Part shown: piece by piece, positions 37,295 through 47,644 of the stretch | How the letters are laid out: the number at the start of each line of letters is the position of its first letter | How positions within the stretch are numbered: the first letter of the stretch is position 1 | NCBI RefSeq assembly: GCF_024398015.1 | Contig: NZ_CP073747.1 | Span: 1,994,501-2,058,500 of the forward strand | Length of the DNA: 64,000 nt | Source: Kordiimonas sp. SCSIO 12610 | GTDB taxonomy: Bacteria; Pseudomonadota; Alphaproteobacteria; Sphingomonadales; Kordiimonadaceae | Direction of reading: 5' to 3' | Notes under the pieces: model-generated | Told to the model about the DNA's origin: nothing | What the model saw: the letters and a program-made list of their open reading frames with translations, nothing else | The model's database searches: none | Translations under genes and position numbers: made by a program

Positions 37295-38128
37295 CTAGCC
37301 CAGTGCAAAATACAAAGCGAGAACAAGGGCAGTAAAAGGGGCTGCGGAAACAATACCATCAACCCGGTCCAATATACCACCGTGCCCTGGTATCAGTTCA
37401 CCAGAATCTTTAACATCAAACCGCCGTTTGACAGCGCTTTCATACAGATCCCCCATTTGCGCCACCAAGGCAACCACACCACCCATGACCCATGTTTTAC
37501 CAATATCGCCCCAAGTAAATATGAGTGAAAACAGGTAGGAAATGATCATCGCCAGTACTATACCGCCGATCAAACCAGCCCAGGTTTTATTGGGGCTAAT
37601 TTTTGGTGATAGTTTCGGGCCACCTATGCCTTTGCCAGCGAAATAGCCACCAACATCCATGGCCCAGACATTAAGGAAAATCCACAATACCATTAACCCG
37701 TATTCATCAACAGACCTAAGCCATGAAAGCGCGATCAAAGCGCTGGAAACATAAGCACTGCCGAGCAAGGAGTAATAAACTGTTTTATGCTTTTCCGATT
37801 TTGTTTTACTGATTTCGATAAATGTACCAACACCTAAAACCAATGCTAAAACAATAATCATGATCATTGGGTTTGATAATATTGCCTCAGATTGTGGCAA
37901 CAACACAAAAATCATGGGCAAGAGAGCAACTGGTAACAGTGTAATCACGTCAACCAGTGGATTTTGACTCGAAACCATACGGTTCCATTCTAGCATCATC
38001 AGGATACCACCCAATAATAACAAACCATAAAACCACCACCCCCCTAAGTAGATTGCACCGACAACTGGCGGCAACAACATGAGGGCAGATATAATGCGTT
38101 GGAGCAAATTTTTCGATATCACAGCCAC
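37295..38128 (-). CDS. cdsA: Phosphatidate cytidylyltransferase
   Basis: Makes CDP-diacylglycerol, the precursor of all phospholipids. Polytopic membrane protein of 277 residues with about seven hydrophobic segments and the signature near the C-terminus, including DLYESAVKRRFDVKDSG and GHGGILDRVDG. It starts with GTG only 2 nt after the uppS stop, so translation is probably coupled. Confidence 0.95.
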   Translation of the reverse strand: MAVISKNLLQRIISALMLLPPVVGAIYLGGWWFYGLLLLGGILMMLEWNRMVSSQNPLVDVITLLPVALLPMIFVLLPQSEAILSNPMIMIIVLALVLGVGTFIEISKTKSEKHKTVYYSLLGSAYVSSALIALSWLRSVDEYGLMVLWIFLNVWAMDVGGYFAGKGIGGPKLSPKISPNKTWAGLIGGIVLAMIISYLFSLIFTWGDIGKTWVMGGVVALVAQMGDLYESAVKRRFDVKDSGELIPGHGGILDRVDGIVSAAPFTALVLALYFALG

Positions 38129-38130
38129 TC

Positions 38131-38922
38131 TTACGCCACCGTATCCGTAATGATTTCATCATCTGGTCTGGCGCCGAATCTTCGTTCACGGCCACCATAT
38201 TCGATCACAGCATCTATAAAATGCTGTTCAGCAAAGTCTGGCCATAGGACATCAGAAAAATATAGCTCACTGTAGGCTACTTGCCACAACAAGAAATTTG
38301 ACAAGCGTTGTTCGCCGCTTGTCCTTATAACCAGATCAGGGTCTGGTATTTCCTTTGTTAGCAATGCATCATCCAAAGTCTCAAGAGTGATTGCTTTTGT
38401 TGATAAAGCACCCTCTTCTACTTTTTGGGCAATGGCTTGAACAGCTTTCAATATTTCTTGGCGACTGCCATAATTCAATGCGATCACTAAAGTTAAGCGG
38501 TCATTATCAGCTGTCAAAGCCTCAGCGTCATCTATAAGCTTGGTAATTTCTGCGTCCAACGCGGATTTTTCACCAAGCACATGAAGCTTTACATTTTCTT
38601 TATGAAGTTCTTTTATCTCTCGTTTCAGGTAAAACCGAAGCAAACCCATTAAATCCTGAACTTCATCCTGAGGACGGTTCCAGTTTTCTGTAGAAAAGGC
38701 ATAAAGGGTAAGATATTTTACACCTGATTTAATCGCACCGGAAATTGCCTCTTTTACCGCTTCGGAGCCTTTTTTATGACCAACAGACTTGGGTAATTTT
38801 CTTTTGGATGCCCAACGCCCATTACCGTCCATAATGATGGCGACATGCTTTGGTATGCGCGAAGTTTCAATTTTTCGCACATTTCCATGAGTACCAACAG
38901 ATAAGTCGCCATCTGCCGCCAT
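38131..38922 (-). CDS. uppS: Undecaprenyl pyrophosphate synthase
   Basis: cis-Prenyltransferase of 263 residues making the C55 lipid carrier for peptidoglycan and surface polysaccharides. Substrate motifs are IIMDGNGRWA (catalytic Asp), LTLYAFSTENW, LNYGSRQEI and DLVIRTSGEQRLSNF, plus QVAYSELYF. The first 20 residues before the core are extra and variable. The start overlaps the frr 3' region closely (2-nt gap) and has a poor Shine-Dalgarno, again suggesting coupling. Confidence 0.96.
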   Translation of the reverse strand: MAADGDLSVGTHGNVRKIETSRIPKHVAIIMDGNGRWASKRKLPKSVGHKKGSEAVKEAISGAIKSGVKYLTLYAFSTENWNRPQDEVQDLMGLLRFYLKREIKELHKENVKLHVLGEKSALDAEITKLIDDAEALTADNDRLTLVIALNYGSRQEILKAVQAIAQKVEEGALSTKAITLETLDDALLTKEIPDPDLVIRTSGEQRLSNFLLWQVAYSELYFSDVLWPDFAEQHFIDAVIEYGGRERRFGARPDDEIITDTVA

Positions 38923-38924
38923 AT

Positions 38925-39485
38925 TTAGACCTGCATAATCTCAGCTTCTTTGGTCTGCAATGCAGTATCTACATCACCAACATATTTGTTAGTGAGCTCT
39001 TGAATCTCATCAGCGTACATTTTGTGATCATCTTCGCTGATAAGTTTGTCTTTCTCAGCCTTTTTCAACTGATCCATTCCGTCACGGCGAACGTTACGAA
39101 CGGCGATCCGGGCTTGCTCCGCATACTTGGCAGCAACTTTTGCAAGCTCGCGCCTGCGTTCCTCATTAAGTTCCGGAATTGGAATACGAACCAACTGCCC
39201 GTCTAGCATCGGGTTCAGGCCTAAACCAGCGTTGCGGATCGCCTTTTCAACAGCAGAAGCATTTGCCTTGTCCCAGACCTGAACAGACAACATTCTAGGT
39301 TCTGGTACTGAAACGGTACCAACTTGATTAAGCGGCATGTTGGAGCCATAAACATCTACCATGACAGGGTCTAACAAGCTCGTTGAGGCGCGGCCCGTCC
39401 GAAGGCCAGCAAACTCAGATTTCAAAGCTTCGTTTGCACCTTTCATCCGACGTTCAATATCATCTAAATCAATATCATCACTCAT
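38925..39485 (-). CDS. frr: Ribosome recycling factor
   Basis: Splits post-termination ribosomes with EF-G; 186 residues, the normal length. Family sequences are visible: [47 protein letters not shown] and [13 protein letters not shown]. Lies between pyrH and uppS in the conserved order. Confidence 0.97.
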   Translation of the reverse strand: MSDDIDLDDIERRMKGANEALKSEFAGLRTGRASTSLLDPVMVDVYGSNMPLNQVGTVSVPEPRMLSVQVWDKANASAVEKAIRNAGLGLNPMLDGQLVRIPIPELNEERRRELAKVAAKYAEQARIAVRNVRRDGMDQLKKAEKDKLISEDDHKMYADEIQELTNKYVGDVDTALQTKEAEIMQV

Positions 39486-39528
39486 ATTCTATTCCCCGGG
39501 TATTTTATGAATACTCTCGCGTTATTGG

Positions 39529-40260
39529 TTATTCGGCATCGCTTTCTTTTACAACAGTACAAATTCCCTGCCCAGTTAACATATCCAAAAGACCGTTGTC
39601 CGTGTGGATTGAGAAAACGACAATCGGAATATTATTCTCGCGACTTAACGAAATTGCAGATGCATCCATCACTTTCAAGTCCTGTCGCAACACATCCATA
39701 TATGTCAATTCATCATAACGCACAGCATCTGGATTTGTTTTAGGGTCAGCATCATAAACACCGTCCACTTGTGTCCCCTTAAGAAGAGCGTTACAATTCA
39801 TTTCGGCAGCGCGAAGTGCAGCCGCAGTATCAGTCGTAAAGAACGGGTTCCCTGTTCCGGCAGCAAAAATAACAACACGGCCTTTCTCTAGGTGCCGGAT
39901 TGCACGGCGCCGAATATAAGGCTCGCTAACATTCGCCATCGGAATTGCAGAAAGAACACGGGTATCAACATCCTGCTGTTCAAGTGCATTTTGAAGTGCA
40001 AGTGCATTCATAACGGTGGCCAGCATACCCATATGATCTGCGGTTGTTCGGTCAATCCCTTGGGCAGCACCTTTTAGTCCGCGGAAAATATTACCGCCGC
40101 CACAAACCACGCAAACTTCTGTGCCTATTTCTGTCGCTTGTTTGATTGCGGTCGAAACTCGTTCCACTGTATCAGGGTCGATACCATAAGCACCGTCCCC
40201 CATAAGGGCCTCACCAGATAATTTCAAAAGAACACGTTTATATTTAGGCTCTGATGACAT
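39529..40260 (-). CDS. pyrH: Uridylate kinase
   Basis: UMP kinase of the amino-acid-kinase fold, 243 residues. N-terminal [12 protein letters not shown], nucleotide and substrate loops [25 protein letters not shown] and [16 protein letters not shown] are all conserved. First gene after the tsf terminator, so it probably has its own promoter in 40261-40390, though I found no convincing hexamers. Confidence 0.97.
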   Translation of the reverse strand: MSSEPKYKRVLLKLSGEALMGDGAYGIDPDTVERVSTAIKQATEIGTEVCVVCGGGNIFRGLKGAAQGIDRTTADHMGMLATVMNALALQNALEQQDVDTRVLSAIPMANVSEPYIRRRAIRHLEKGRVVIFAAGTGNPFFTTDTAAALRAAEMNCNALLKGTQVDGVYDADPKTNPDAVRYDELTYMDVLRQDLKVMDASAISLSRENNIPIVVFSIHTDNGLLDMLTGQGICTVVKESDAE

Positions 40261-40390
40261 ATCAGCAGTTACTCCCCGTTAGATCGACCCGATGTAATAA
40301 TTTGCCGCAGCTTATCCGGTCACAACACAAATAGCTACGATCAATTTGACAATTTTATGCAGTTTTTGCGTCAAGTTTATAATCGACACA

Positions 40391-40426
40391 AAAAAACCCG
40401 GAACACTTCACCAGTATTCCGAGTTT
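40391..40426 (-). terminator. Terminator of rpsB-tsf
   Basis: On the minus strand AAACTCGGAA and TTCCGGGTTT pair (one mismatch) around a 13-nt loop and run into seven Ts. Located 20 nt past the tsf stop. Confidence 0.85.
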
Positions 40427-40445
40427 CAATCGATCAGATTTTAAC

Positions 40446-41372
40446 TTATGCGCCAGCTACAGCAGCAACCTCAGCAGCAAAATCTTCTTCTTTTTTCTCT
40501 AGGCCATCACCCATTTCCATACGAACGAAACCAGTAAGTTCGATGGCAGTGCCAGCGTCTTTCGCAGCTTTTTCGATGACCTTAGCAATTTTTGTTTCGC
40601 CGTCGATTACAAACACCTGCTCAAGAAGCACAACTTCTTCATAGTATTTGCGCATACGGCCAACGATCATTTTCTCAATGATATTTTCTGGCTTACCAGA
40701 TTCGCGTGCCTTATCGATCTGAACCTGTTTCTCACGCTCTACAAGCGCAGGATCAAGTGCTTCGATGTTCAATGACGCAGGGTTTGCAGCAGCGATATGC
40801 ATAGCAAGTTGCTTACCAAGCGGCGCAAGTACGTCTTCACCAGCTTCAGAAGTCAAACCAACAAGAACGGCAATTTTACCCATGTTATCAGCGGCAGCAC
40901 CGTGTAAATAAGACGCAACAATTCCGTTTTCAACTTCAATTATTTCAGCGCGGCGAATATTCATGTTTTCGCCGATAGTTGCAATATTGTCAGTCAAAGT
41001 ATCAGCAACAGTTTTGTCTGAACCCGGGAATGATGCAGCTTTAATCGCTTCAACATCAGTACCTGTGGTCATTACAACGTCTGTCAAGCCACCAACAAAG
41101 CCCTGGAACTGTTCGTTACGTGCAACAAAGTCTGTTTCTGAGTTAACTTCGATAACAGCGCCCTTAGTGCCTTCCACCTTAAAGCCAACAAGGCCTTCAG
41201 CGGCAACACGGCCAGATTTCTTCGCAGCAGCAGACAGACCTTTTGTGCGAAGCCAGTCCATTGCTGCTTCTACGTTACCGTCAGATTCAGCAAGAGCTTT
41301 TTTACAATCCATCATACCTGCGCCAGATTTTTCGCGTAGGTCCTTAACGAGAGCGGCAGTAATTTGTGCCAT
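40446..41372 (-). CDS. tsf: Elongation factor Ts
   Basis: Guanine nucleotide exchange factor for EF-Tu; 308 residues. The N-terminal UBA-like domain has [16 protein letters not shown], followed by the core with [15 protein letters not shown] and [10 protein letters not shown]. The C-terminal part contains [11 protein letters not shown]. Second gene of rpsB-tsf, ending at a clear terminator. Preceded by AAGGAG. Confidence 0.98.
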   Translation of the reverse strand: MAQITAALVKDLREKSGAGMMDCKKALAESDGNVEAAMDWLRTKGLSAAAKKSGRVAAEGLVGFKVEGTKGAVIEVNSETDFVARNEQFQGFVGGLTDVVMTTGTDVEAIKAASFPGSDKTVADTLTDNIATIGENMNIRRAEIIEVENGIVASYLHGAAADNMGKIAVLVGLTSEAGEDVLAPLGKQLAMHIAAANPASLNIEALDPALVEREKQVQIDKARESGKPENIIEKMIVGRMRKYYEEVVLLEQVFVIDGETKIAKVIEKAAKDAGTAIELTGFVRMEMGDGLEKKEEDFAAEVAAVAGA

Positions 41373-41466
41373 TGGATATCTCCTTGAGGTATCTCAAAAT
41401 TAAATTGAAGAACAACTTTGGGTCAAAGTTAAAAGCCCTTTAACCCAAAGCACTCAAATAAGTAAG

Positions 41467-42288
41467 TTATTCTTTTGTTTCAGCTTCAGCAGCAGGCGCT
41501 TCTTCAGCGGCCTCTTCAACAGCTTCAGGCGCTGCTTCTTCTGCAACAGCTTCTTCTACTGGTGCTTCTGTTGCACCAAGGTCAACGCCTTGTGCAGCAA
41601 GGTCAGCCTGGATACCATCAAGAACAGCTTCAGCAACCAGATCACAGTATAGGCGGATCGCCCGTGTTGCATCGTCGTTACCTGGAACAGGGAAATCGAT
41701 ACCTTCTGGCTTAGAGTTCGTATCAAGAACACCGATTACAGGAATACCAAGGCGGCGTGCCTCAGCGATTGCAAGATCATCACGGAGCGTGTCTGCAACG
41801 AAGATAATGTCTGGAAGACCACCCATGTCCTGAATACCACCGAGAGAAAGCTCAAGCTTGTCGCGCTGACGCGTTAGCTGAAGTGTTTCTTTCTTAGTCA
41901 GGCCAGTGTGCTCTTGGCCAAGTTGCTCATTAAGCATTTTCAGACGCTTGATTGACTGTGAAATCGTCTGCCAGTTTGTAAGCATACCACCAAGCCAGCG
42001 GTGATTTACATAATACTGACCACAACGTTTCGCAGCATCAGCAATGATTGGTGATGCTTGACGTTTTGTACCAACGAAAAGAACACGACCACCGCCAGAT
42101 ACTACATCACGAACAGCTTGAAGCGCACGTGTTAGGTACGGAACAGTTTGTGAAAGGTCAATAATATGAACACCGTTACGCTCACCAAAGATGAACGGAG
42201 CCATTTTAGGATTCCAACGATGTGTTTGGTGACCAAAGTGTACGCCAGCTTCCAAAAGCGCGCGCATATCAACGACAGGCATTGCCAT
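41467..42288 (-). CDS. rpsB: 30S ribosomal protein S2
   Basis: Ribosomal protein of 273 residues. Conserved stretches: [51 protein letters not shown] and [13 protein letters not shown]. The last 40 or so residues form an Ala/Glu-rich acidic tail, a common alphaproteobacterial extension. Start ATG follows AGGAG at 7 nt. It has a structured leader that may bind S2 itself. Confidence 0.98.
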   Translation of the reverse strand: MAMPVVDMRALLEAGVHFGHQTHRWNPKMAPFIFGERNGVHIIDLSQTVPYLTRALQAVRDVVSGGGRVLFVGTKRQASPIIADAAKRCGQYYVNHRWLGGMLTNWQTISQSIKRLKMLNEQLGQEHTGLTKKETLQLTRQRDKLELSLGGIQDMGGLPDIIFVADTLRDDLAIAEARRLGIPVIGVLDTNSKPEGIDFPVPGNDDATRAIRLYCDLVAEAVLDGIQADLAAQGVDLGATEAPVEEAVAEEAAPEAVEEAAEEAPAAEAETKE

Positions 42289-42302
42289 TTCAATTCTCCT
42301 TT

Positions 42303-42391
42303 ACCGGTTATGCCTCCGCGAGTTGCGTCTCAAACTTGTTTGAAACACCGGTTGGTCAATACTGGAATTTGCCAGCATGGCCGAACTCGCG
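42303..42391 (-). promoter_or_regulatory. Structured rpsB leader, candidate pseudoknot
   Basis: In the mRNA sense, CGCGAGTT (42384-42391) can pair with AACTCGCG (42317-42324). Within that loop lie a GCCA/TGGC hairpin (42371-42381), ACCGGT (42347-42352) and a 9-bp hairpin GTTTCAAAC/GTTTGAGAC (42327-42346). A second self-complementary ACCGGT (42303-42308), directly before the AAAGGAG ribosome site, can pair with the first and close a pseudoknot. Such a fold could gate translation. S2 autoregulation of rpsB-tsf is known in E. coli; here it is inference. Confidence 0.5.
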
Positions 42392-42406
42392 TGTGAAGTT
42401 GGCGCT

Positions 42407-42435
42407 TCTTTAGTCGCCTAATCGGCAAAGATCAA
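42407..42435 (-). promoter_or_regulatory. Candidate rpsB promoter
   Basis: On the minus strand TTGATC, 17 bp, TAAAGA. Transcription from here would begin just before the structured leader. The -10 is the same TAAAGA seen at lexA. Confidence 0.45.
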
Positions 42436-42456
42436 GGGTTTTCTTGAAAAAATTGA

Positions 42457-43254
42457 TTATTTTGGTCGCTCTGTTCGCAATTCGCGTTCTGTAGCTGTAA
42501 TATTACCATATTCGGCGTGATTTGTAATCGTGACTTGGGGCTTGCCTTCGTTGACCGACATAACAGGTAATGTTTTCACAATTGGTGTTTGCCGAGCCAT
42601 ACGAACCGCCTCTCTCGCCGTTTTCGCGCGCGCAAGCTTCACCAAATTCAGACGGGTTGGAAACATTAAAGGAACCTGGTCCCCTTCCCAACTATCCAAA
42701 AGCTTTTGAGGGTTGACCCAACGATGCGATATTGCCTCATTCCCATCATGCTTGGCTTTTTGGCCTTTATGGTGCGCGATGTAAAAATAGGTATCAAACC
42801 TGCGTGGCAGGTTTTCAGGCGTTACCCAATGCGCAAAGGGTTCGAGGCTTTTTGTATCAAGAACCAATCCCTGCTTAACCAGCATTCTACGAAACTCGTT
42901 CCCCGACTTTCGGGCTATCGCCATTTTCGAATTGCTTATAACGGCCTTATGTCTGCTTCCTGTTGCATGACAGACACCAACTTCTTCAAACAATTCTCTA
43001 AGCGCTGCGATTTTGTAAGACGTTTCCTTATTCATCCGCAGGTCACTAACCTGACCACGCCAGCGCCAAAGCTTCATATCCTCCGCATCAACCTTACCGC
43101 CAGGGAATACAAATGCACCAGGCGCAAACCGCATTGTTTTCGCACGTTCCATCATTAAAACTTCAAGGCCTGTTTTGCCGTCACGCACAACAAGAATAGA
43201 AGCAGACGGCAATGCTGGTGCGATCGTTCTCTCCTGATTGGTTTCATTGGTCAT
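42457..43254 (-). CDS. NUDIX hydrolase (NUDT19-like arrangement)
   Basis: Protein of 265 residues with a NUDIX box split by an insertion: FVFPGGKVDAED (about 49-59), about 25 residues, then ALRELFEEVGV (85-94) holding the metal-binding Glu residues. This arrangement is typical of the NUDT19/NUDT7-like branch, often acting on CoA derivatives, but the substrate here is not proven. The start ATG has AGGAG at 7 nt. Located downstream of dnaE on the same strand with a 17-nt gap. Confidence 0.85.
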   Translation of the reverse strand: MTNETNQERTIAPALPSASILVVRDGKTGLEVLMMERAKTMRFAPGAFVFPGGKVDAEDMKLWRWRGQVSDLRMNKETSYKIAALRELFEEVGVCHATGSRHKAVISNSKMAIARKSGNEFRRMLVKQGLVLDTKSLEPFAHWVTPENLPRRFDTYFYIAHHKGQKAKHDGNEAISHRWVNPQKLLDSWEGDQVPLMFPTRLNLVKLARAKTAREAVRMARQTPIVKTLPVMSVNEGKPQVTITNHAEYGNITATERELRTERPK

Positions 43255-43271
43255 GCCTAGGCTCCTAACGC

Positions 43272-46200
43272 TTATATTTCTTCTACCAAAGCAACACCAA
43301 TCTCAGCAGTGATGGCCTGCTTTAATTCAGGCGTAACCTTATAACCGCCGGGTAACCTGAATTCAGCGTAACGCCTCCGCTCCGCGACAGGAACCTTAAT
43401 CGTTACCCTGCCTTTACCACCGCTTTTGCGGGAAAGCGCTGCCTGAACACCAGGAAAGGCCTCAGCCTTATCAATTTCGATAAACAATCCCTTTGACGAC
43501 TGTGAAGCAACTTGCTCTAACGATTCAATACCTCGGTTGGAAAGCCTCACTGTTTCATCGTCGTCACGTTTTCTAATTTGCACGGTTGTTACAAGCGGTG
43601 CCCCTTCGTCGACAAGCAAACGTGTATTTTCCAGATCATCTTCGAAAATCATCAATTCAAAAACATCTGTCCGGTCAGACAGGGATAAGGCCCCAAATTT
43701 ACGCCCCGTGTTTTTAGATGTGCTTTCGCGGTATCCAATGATTGCACCCGCCATTCGTACCGTTTGTCCAACCATCACTGCATCATTAAAGACTTCGCGG
43801 GCAGGAACAATCCGTTCACGTTCAAGAATTGTTTCGTAGCTATCAAGGGGGTGTGCAGAAATATAAAATCCGACCGATTTACGCTCATTCTGCAAAATCT
43901 CTGTATCGGTCCACTGCTTAACAATCGGCAATACAGGTCGATCAATTTCGCCTGCCATATCACCCCCGAACAGGCTTACCTGATTACTTTCCCGTTCTTG
44001 TTGAACCCGCTGCGCTAAGCGCATGATCACTTCCGCTGACGCATGCGCCTGCGCACGGTCTGGAACAAGGCTATCAAACGCACCTGCAGTCGCCAGCTGT
44101 TCCAGCTGCCTTTTATTCATCAGTTTGGGATCAATACGTTCTGCGAAATCAAACATGTCCTTGAACGGTCCATTGGCTTTGCGTTCTTCAACCACGGCTT
44201 CCATCGCTTTTTCACCGACACCCTTGATAGCTGCAAGCGCATACCGGACACCTTGATTGTTACGGGTATCACCATCTTCGCAGTAATTTTCGGGGGCTTT
44301 TTCTACAGCGAACACCACTTCGGATTTGTTGATATCAGGCAAGAGCAAGGGAACTTCCATCCGCTGAAGCTCTTGTTTGAACATCGCGAGCTTATCTGTA
44401 TTCCCCATATCAAGCGTCATAATCGCCGCCATAAACTCAACTGGGAAATTCGCCTTCAAATAGGCCGTATGATAGGAAACCAGTGCATAGGCAGCAGCAT
44501 GTGATTTGTTAAACCCGTAAGACGCAAACTTCGTCACAAGATCAAAGATAAACGATGCCTTCTCGGCGTCTATACCGCGTTCAACTGCACCTTCACAGAA
44601 GCGACCGCGCTGTTTGTCCATTTCTTCCTTGATCTTTTTACCCATCGCACGGCGCAAAATATCCGCTTCGCCGAGGCTATAACCCGACATGACCTGCGCA
44701 ATCTGCATCACCTGTTCCTGATAGATGATAACGCCGTTTGTTTCTGAGAGGATATCCTCAAGAATTGGATGCGGGTATTCCACTTCTTCACGGCCATGCT
44801 TACGATCAACATAGGTTGGAATATTGTCCATTGGTCCCGGACGATAGAGCGCCACAATCGCGATGATATCTTCAAATGTATCTGGTTTCAGCCCCTTGAG
44901 GACCGCGCGCATGCCCGTACTCTCAAGCTGGAAAATCCCTGCGGCTTCGCCGCGCGCTAGCATTTCATACGTGGGCTTATCATCTAAAGGCACAGACGCC
45001 AGGTCGATATGAATATCACGGTCGGCGATGTATTTTACCGCACGATCAAGCACCGTAAGGGTTTTCAAGCCCAAGAAGTCAAACTTTACAAGCCCAGCCT
45101 GCTCCACCCATTTCATATTAAACTGGGTAACTGGCATGTCTGATTTTGGGTCGCGGTACAGCGGCACGAGTTGATCAAGAGGACGATCTCCGATCACCAC
45201 ACCAGCCGCGTGCGTTGAAGAATGTGCGTATAGACCTTCGAGCTTAAGCGCTCGGTCCATCACTTTTTCCGTAAGCTCGTCCGTATCTATCTCGCGCTGT
45301 AATCGTGGCTCGCTTTTGATCGCCTCATCAAGCGACATAGCACTACCGGGGTCATTTGGGATCAACTTAGAAAGCCTGTCCGTTACAGGGTATGGCTGTT
45401 GCATCACGCGGCCACAGGCCTTAACCACTGCCCTCGCCTGCAATTTACCAAAGGTAATGATTTGCGCCACATGATCATGACCATATTTATCCTGAACATA
45501 TTTGATCACGCGTTCGCGTTTTTCCTGACAGAAATCGATATCAAAATCGGGCATAGAAACCCGTTCTGGATTGAGGAAACGCTCAAACAGTAGCGAAAAC
45601 CTGAGTGGATCAAGGTCGGTAATTTTCAGCACCCACGCGACTACTGAACCAGCACCGGACCCACGCCCCGGCCCTACTGGCACATCATGATCCTTAGCCC
45701 ACTGGATAAAGTCTGCGACGATCAGGAAATAGCCCGGAAAGCCCATCTGATTAATGATACCAAGTTCATAATCAAGGCGTTCCCAATATTCTTTTTCCCA
45801 TTCCTGATCCTGCCCTGCTTCCAGTCCTTCTTCCTTGGCTTTAAAGTCAAGCCGTTCACGAAGGCCCTTCAACGAGCTTTCACGCAGCATATCGGCTTCT
45901 GATACATCCATACCGCGGGTATAGTTTGGCAAAAGCGGGTCAATGATATCGACCTTGTAAGCACATCGCCGGGCTATATTGATCGTGTTTTCAATGGCTT
46001 CCGGTAGATCACTAAAAAGCTCAATCATCTCTTCCGCTGTTTTAAAGCGATAATCCTTATTGAGCTTGCGGCGCTCGTTTTCCGCGACATAAGTACCATC
46101 CGCGATACAGAGAAGCGTATCATGCGCTTGATACATATCAATACTTGTGAAATATGGCTGATTGGTCGCAACAATTGGGAGATTGTGCTTATAAGCTAGG

Positions 46201-46784
46201 TCAAGAAATGCCTCTTCGCTTCTTCGCTCACTCTCCAAGTCATGCCGCTGGATTTCTATATAGAAACGACCTTCAAAAAGCTTGTTTAATTCGAGCAAGC
46301 ACTCCTCGGCTTTATCATTTTGCCCCGCGAGGATTAGTGATCCGATTGGTCCCGAAACACCCCCACTTAAGCAAATCAATCCGTCTGACAATCCTTCAAA
46401 TGCATCGAAAGGTAGTTGAACCCCTTCCGCCACATCGCTTTCCAAGTGCGCCCGAGAAACGAGCTTCATTAAGTTTTGATAACCAAGTTCTGACTGCGCA
46501 AGCAATATTAACTGATCAGGTTCAACATACTTTTTTGATTTAGGGTCAGTAACTTGGTACGGATTTCTAACGTGAAGGGATACACCGATGATTGGCTGCA
46601 CACCAGAACCTGCAGCGCTCGTGGAAAACTCCAGCGCCGAGAACATATTATCCGTATCGGTAACCGCAACCGCTGGCATTTTGTGGCCCACGCATTGTTT
46701 CACAAGGTCCTTAACGTGAATTGCACCTTCCGAGAGCGAATATGCCGTGTGAACACGTAAATGCACAAAGCCAGCGTGGCTCAT
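43272..46784 (-). CDS. dnaE: DNA polymerase III alpha subunit
   Basis: Replicative polymerase of 1170 residues. An N-terminal PHP domain starts FVHLRVHTAYSLSEGA; HLRVH rather than HLHVH matches E. coli, where the domain lacks exonuclease activity. The catalytic palm includes PGRGSGAGSVVAW and MPDFDIDFCQEKRERV (active-site Asp). YAHSSTHAAGVVI, NKSHAAAYALVSYHTAYLK and a C-terminal OB-fold (RMAGAIIGYR) are present. It is the DnaE1 type, not the DnaE2 mutasome form. Lies between lolD and the NUDIX gene. Confidence 0.97.
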   Translation of the reverse strand: MSHAGFVHLRVHTAYSLSEGAIHVKDLVKQCVGHKMPAVAVTDTDNMFSALEFSTSAAGSGVQPIIGVSLHVRNPYQVTDPKSKKYVEPDQLILLAQSELGYQNLMKLVSRAHLESDVAEGVQLPFDAFEGLSDGLICLSGGVSGPIGSLILAGQNDKAEECLLELNKLFEGRFYIEIQRHDLESERRSEEAFLDLAYKHNLPIVATNQPYFTSIDMYQAHDTLLCIADGTYVAENERRKLNKDYRFKTAEEMIELFSDLPEAIENTINIARRCAYKVDIIDPLLPNYTRGMDVSEADMLRESSLKGLRERLDFKAKEEGLEAGQDQEWEKEYWERLDYELGIINQMGFPGYFLIVADFIQWAKDHDVPVGPGRGSGAGSVVAWVLKITDLDPLRFSLLFERFLNPERVSMPDFDIDFCQEKRERVIKYVQDKYGHDHVAQIITFGKLQARAVVKACGRVMQQPYPVTDRLSKLIPNDPGSAMSLDEAIKSEPRLQREIDTDELTEKVMDRALKLEGLYAHSSTHAAGVVIGDRPLDQLVPLYRDPKSDMPVTQFNMKWVEQAGLVKFDFLGLKTLTVLDRAVKYIADRDIHIDLASVPLDDKPTYEMLARGEAAGIFQLESTGMRAVLKGLKPDTFEDIIAIVALYRPGPMDNIPTYVDRKHGREEVEYPHPILEDILSETNGVIIYQEQVMQIAQVMSGYSLGEADILRRAMGKKIKEEMDKQRGRFCEGAVERGIDAEKASFIFDLVTKFASYGFNKSHAAAYALVSYHTAYLKANFPVEFMAAIMTLDMGNTDKLAMFKQELQRMEVPLLLPDINKSEVVFAVEKAPENYCEDGDTRNNQGVRYALAAIKGVGEKAMEAVVEERKANGPFKDMFDFAERIDPKLMNKRQLEQLATAGAFDSLVPDRAQAHASAEVIMRLAQRVQQERESNQVSLFGGDMAGEIDRPVLPIVKQWTDTEILQNERKSVGFYISAHPLDSYETILERERIVPAREVFNDAVMVGQTVRMAGAIIGYRESTSKNTGRKFGALSLSDRTDVFELMIFEDDLENTRLLVDEGAPLVTTVQIRKRDDDETVRLSNRGIESLEQVASQSSKGLFIEIDKAEAFPGVQAALSRKSGGKGRVTIKVPVAERRRYAEFRLPGGYKVTPELKQAITAEIGVALVEEI

Positions 46785-46963
46785 ACTATTCTCCGATACA
46801 GAAATTTACTTCCAATTGCGCCAGTTGATCAGCGCTGTATTGCCAGCATAGCGCCATTGAGCGTCATCGCAACAGCGAGATTGTTATCACTGGGCAAAAT
46901 CGCATAGAAATATAGAGAATTCGGACTTTTCCAGGATAGGTCCTAACTTGGCGACAGTTTGTT

Positions 46964-47635
46964 CTAGATCACCAAGTTTCCTTCACGAAGAATCAGCCGT
47001 CTATCCATTTTATCAGCAAGCGACATATCGTGGGTTGCGATAAGGGCGGTCAGCCCTTCCTCGCGAACAAGATCAACAAAGGCTTCAAATACCTTTGCCG
47101 CTGTAATTTCATCCAAATTTCCTGTTGGTTCATCAGCAAGCAACAAAGAGGGTTTTGTTACAATAGCACGTGAAATCGCGACACGTTGTTGTTCGCCACC
47201 CGAAAGTTCGGCAGGAATATGATCAAGACGATCCTTAAGCCCCATTTTCACGAGGATATTTTCTGCGCGCTCCATCCCGTCCTTACGCGGAAGGCCTGCG
47301 ATATCAAGCGCGAGCATAACATTCTCAATCGCAGTAAAGTCAGGCAAGAGGTGATGGAATTGATAGACAAAACCCAGATCGCTTTTGCGCGCATGGGTAC
47401 GATCCCTGTCATTGGCATCGCTTAAATTGCGATCATTGATAATAATCTTACCATCGCTTGGATGATCCAGAAGGCCTGCGATCTGCAATAATGTTGATTT
47501 ACCGGACCCGGATGCGCCAACCAGGGCAACAAGTTCCCCCTTGTTTAGATACAGGTCAATGCCCTTTAACACTTCAATGGTTTTTCCACCCTGAGTGAAA
47601 GAGCGCTTTAGGTTTTCAATGGTTAAAACACGCAT
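46964..47635 (-). CDS. lolD: Lipoprotein-releasing ABC transporter ATPase LolD
   Basis: ATPase that powers release of lipoproteins from the inner membrane to LolA; 223 residues. Walker A GASGSGKSTL, Q-loop FVYQFHHLLPDFTA, signature LSGGEQQRVAISRA and Walker B LLLADEPTGNLDE are intact. A GTG at 47641 could start the frame two codons earlier, but GAGAG is spaced for the ATG at 47635. Directly follows the permease gene lolC/E (9-nt gap). Confidence 0.95.
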   Translation of the reverse strand: MRVLTIENLKRSFTQGGKTIEVLKGIDLYLNKGELVALVGASGSGKSTLLQIAGLLDHPSDGKIIINDRNLSDANDRDRTHARKSDLGFVYQFHHLLPDFTAIENVMLALDIAGLPRKDGMERAENILVKMGLKDRLDHIPAELSGGEQQRVAISRAIVTKPSLLLADEPTGNLDEITAAKVFEAFVDLVREEGLTALIATHDMSLADKMDRRLILREGNLVI

Positions 47636-47644
47636 AATCACTCT

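Noticed and set aside
41470-41590. Glu/Ala-rich low-complexity stretch at the end of rpsB as a frameshifted tail
   Set aside because: The frame is intact, and acidic Ala-rich S2 tails are common in alphaproteobacteria.
46785-46963. Possible RNA gene in the gap between dnaE and lolD
   Set aside because: Only short imperfect inverted repeats (GGCGC-type) are present; nothing resembles a tRNA or a known small RNA, and no good terminator is seen.
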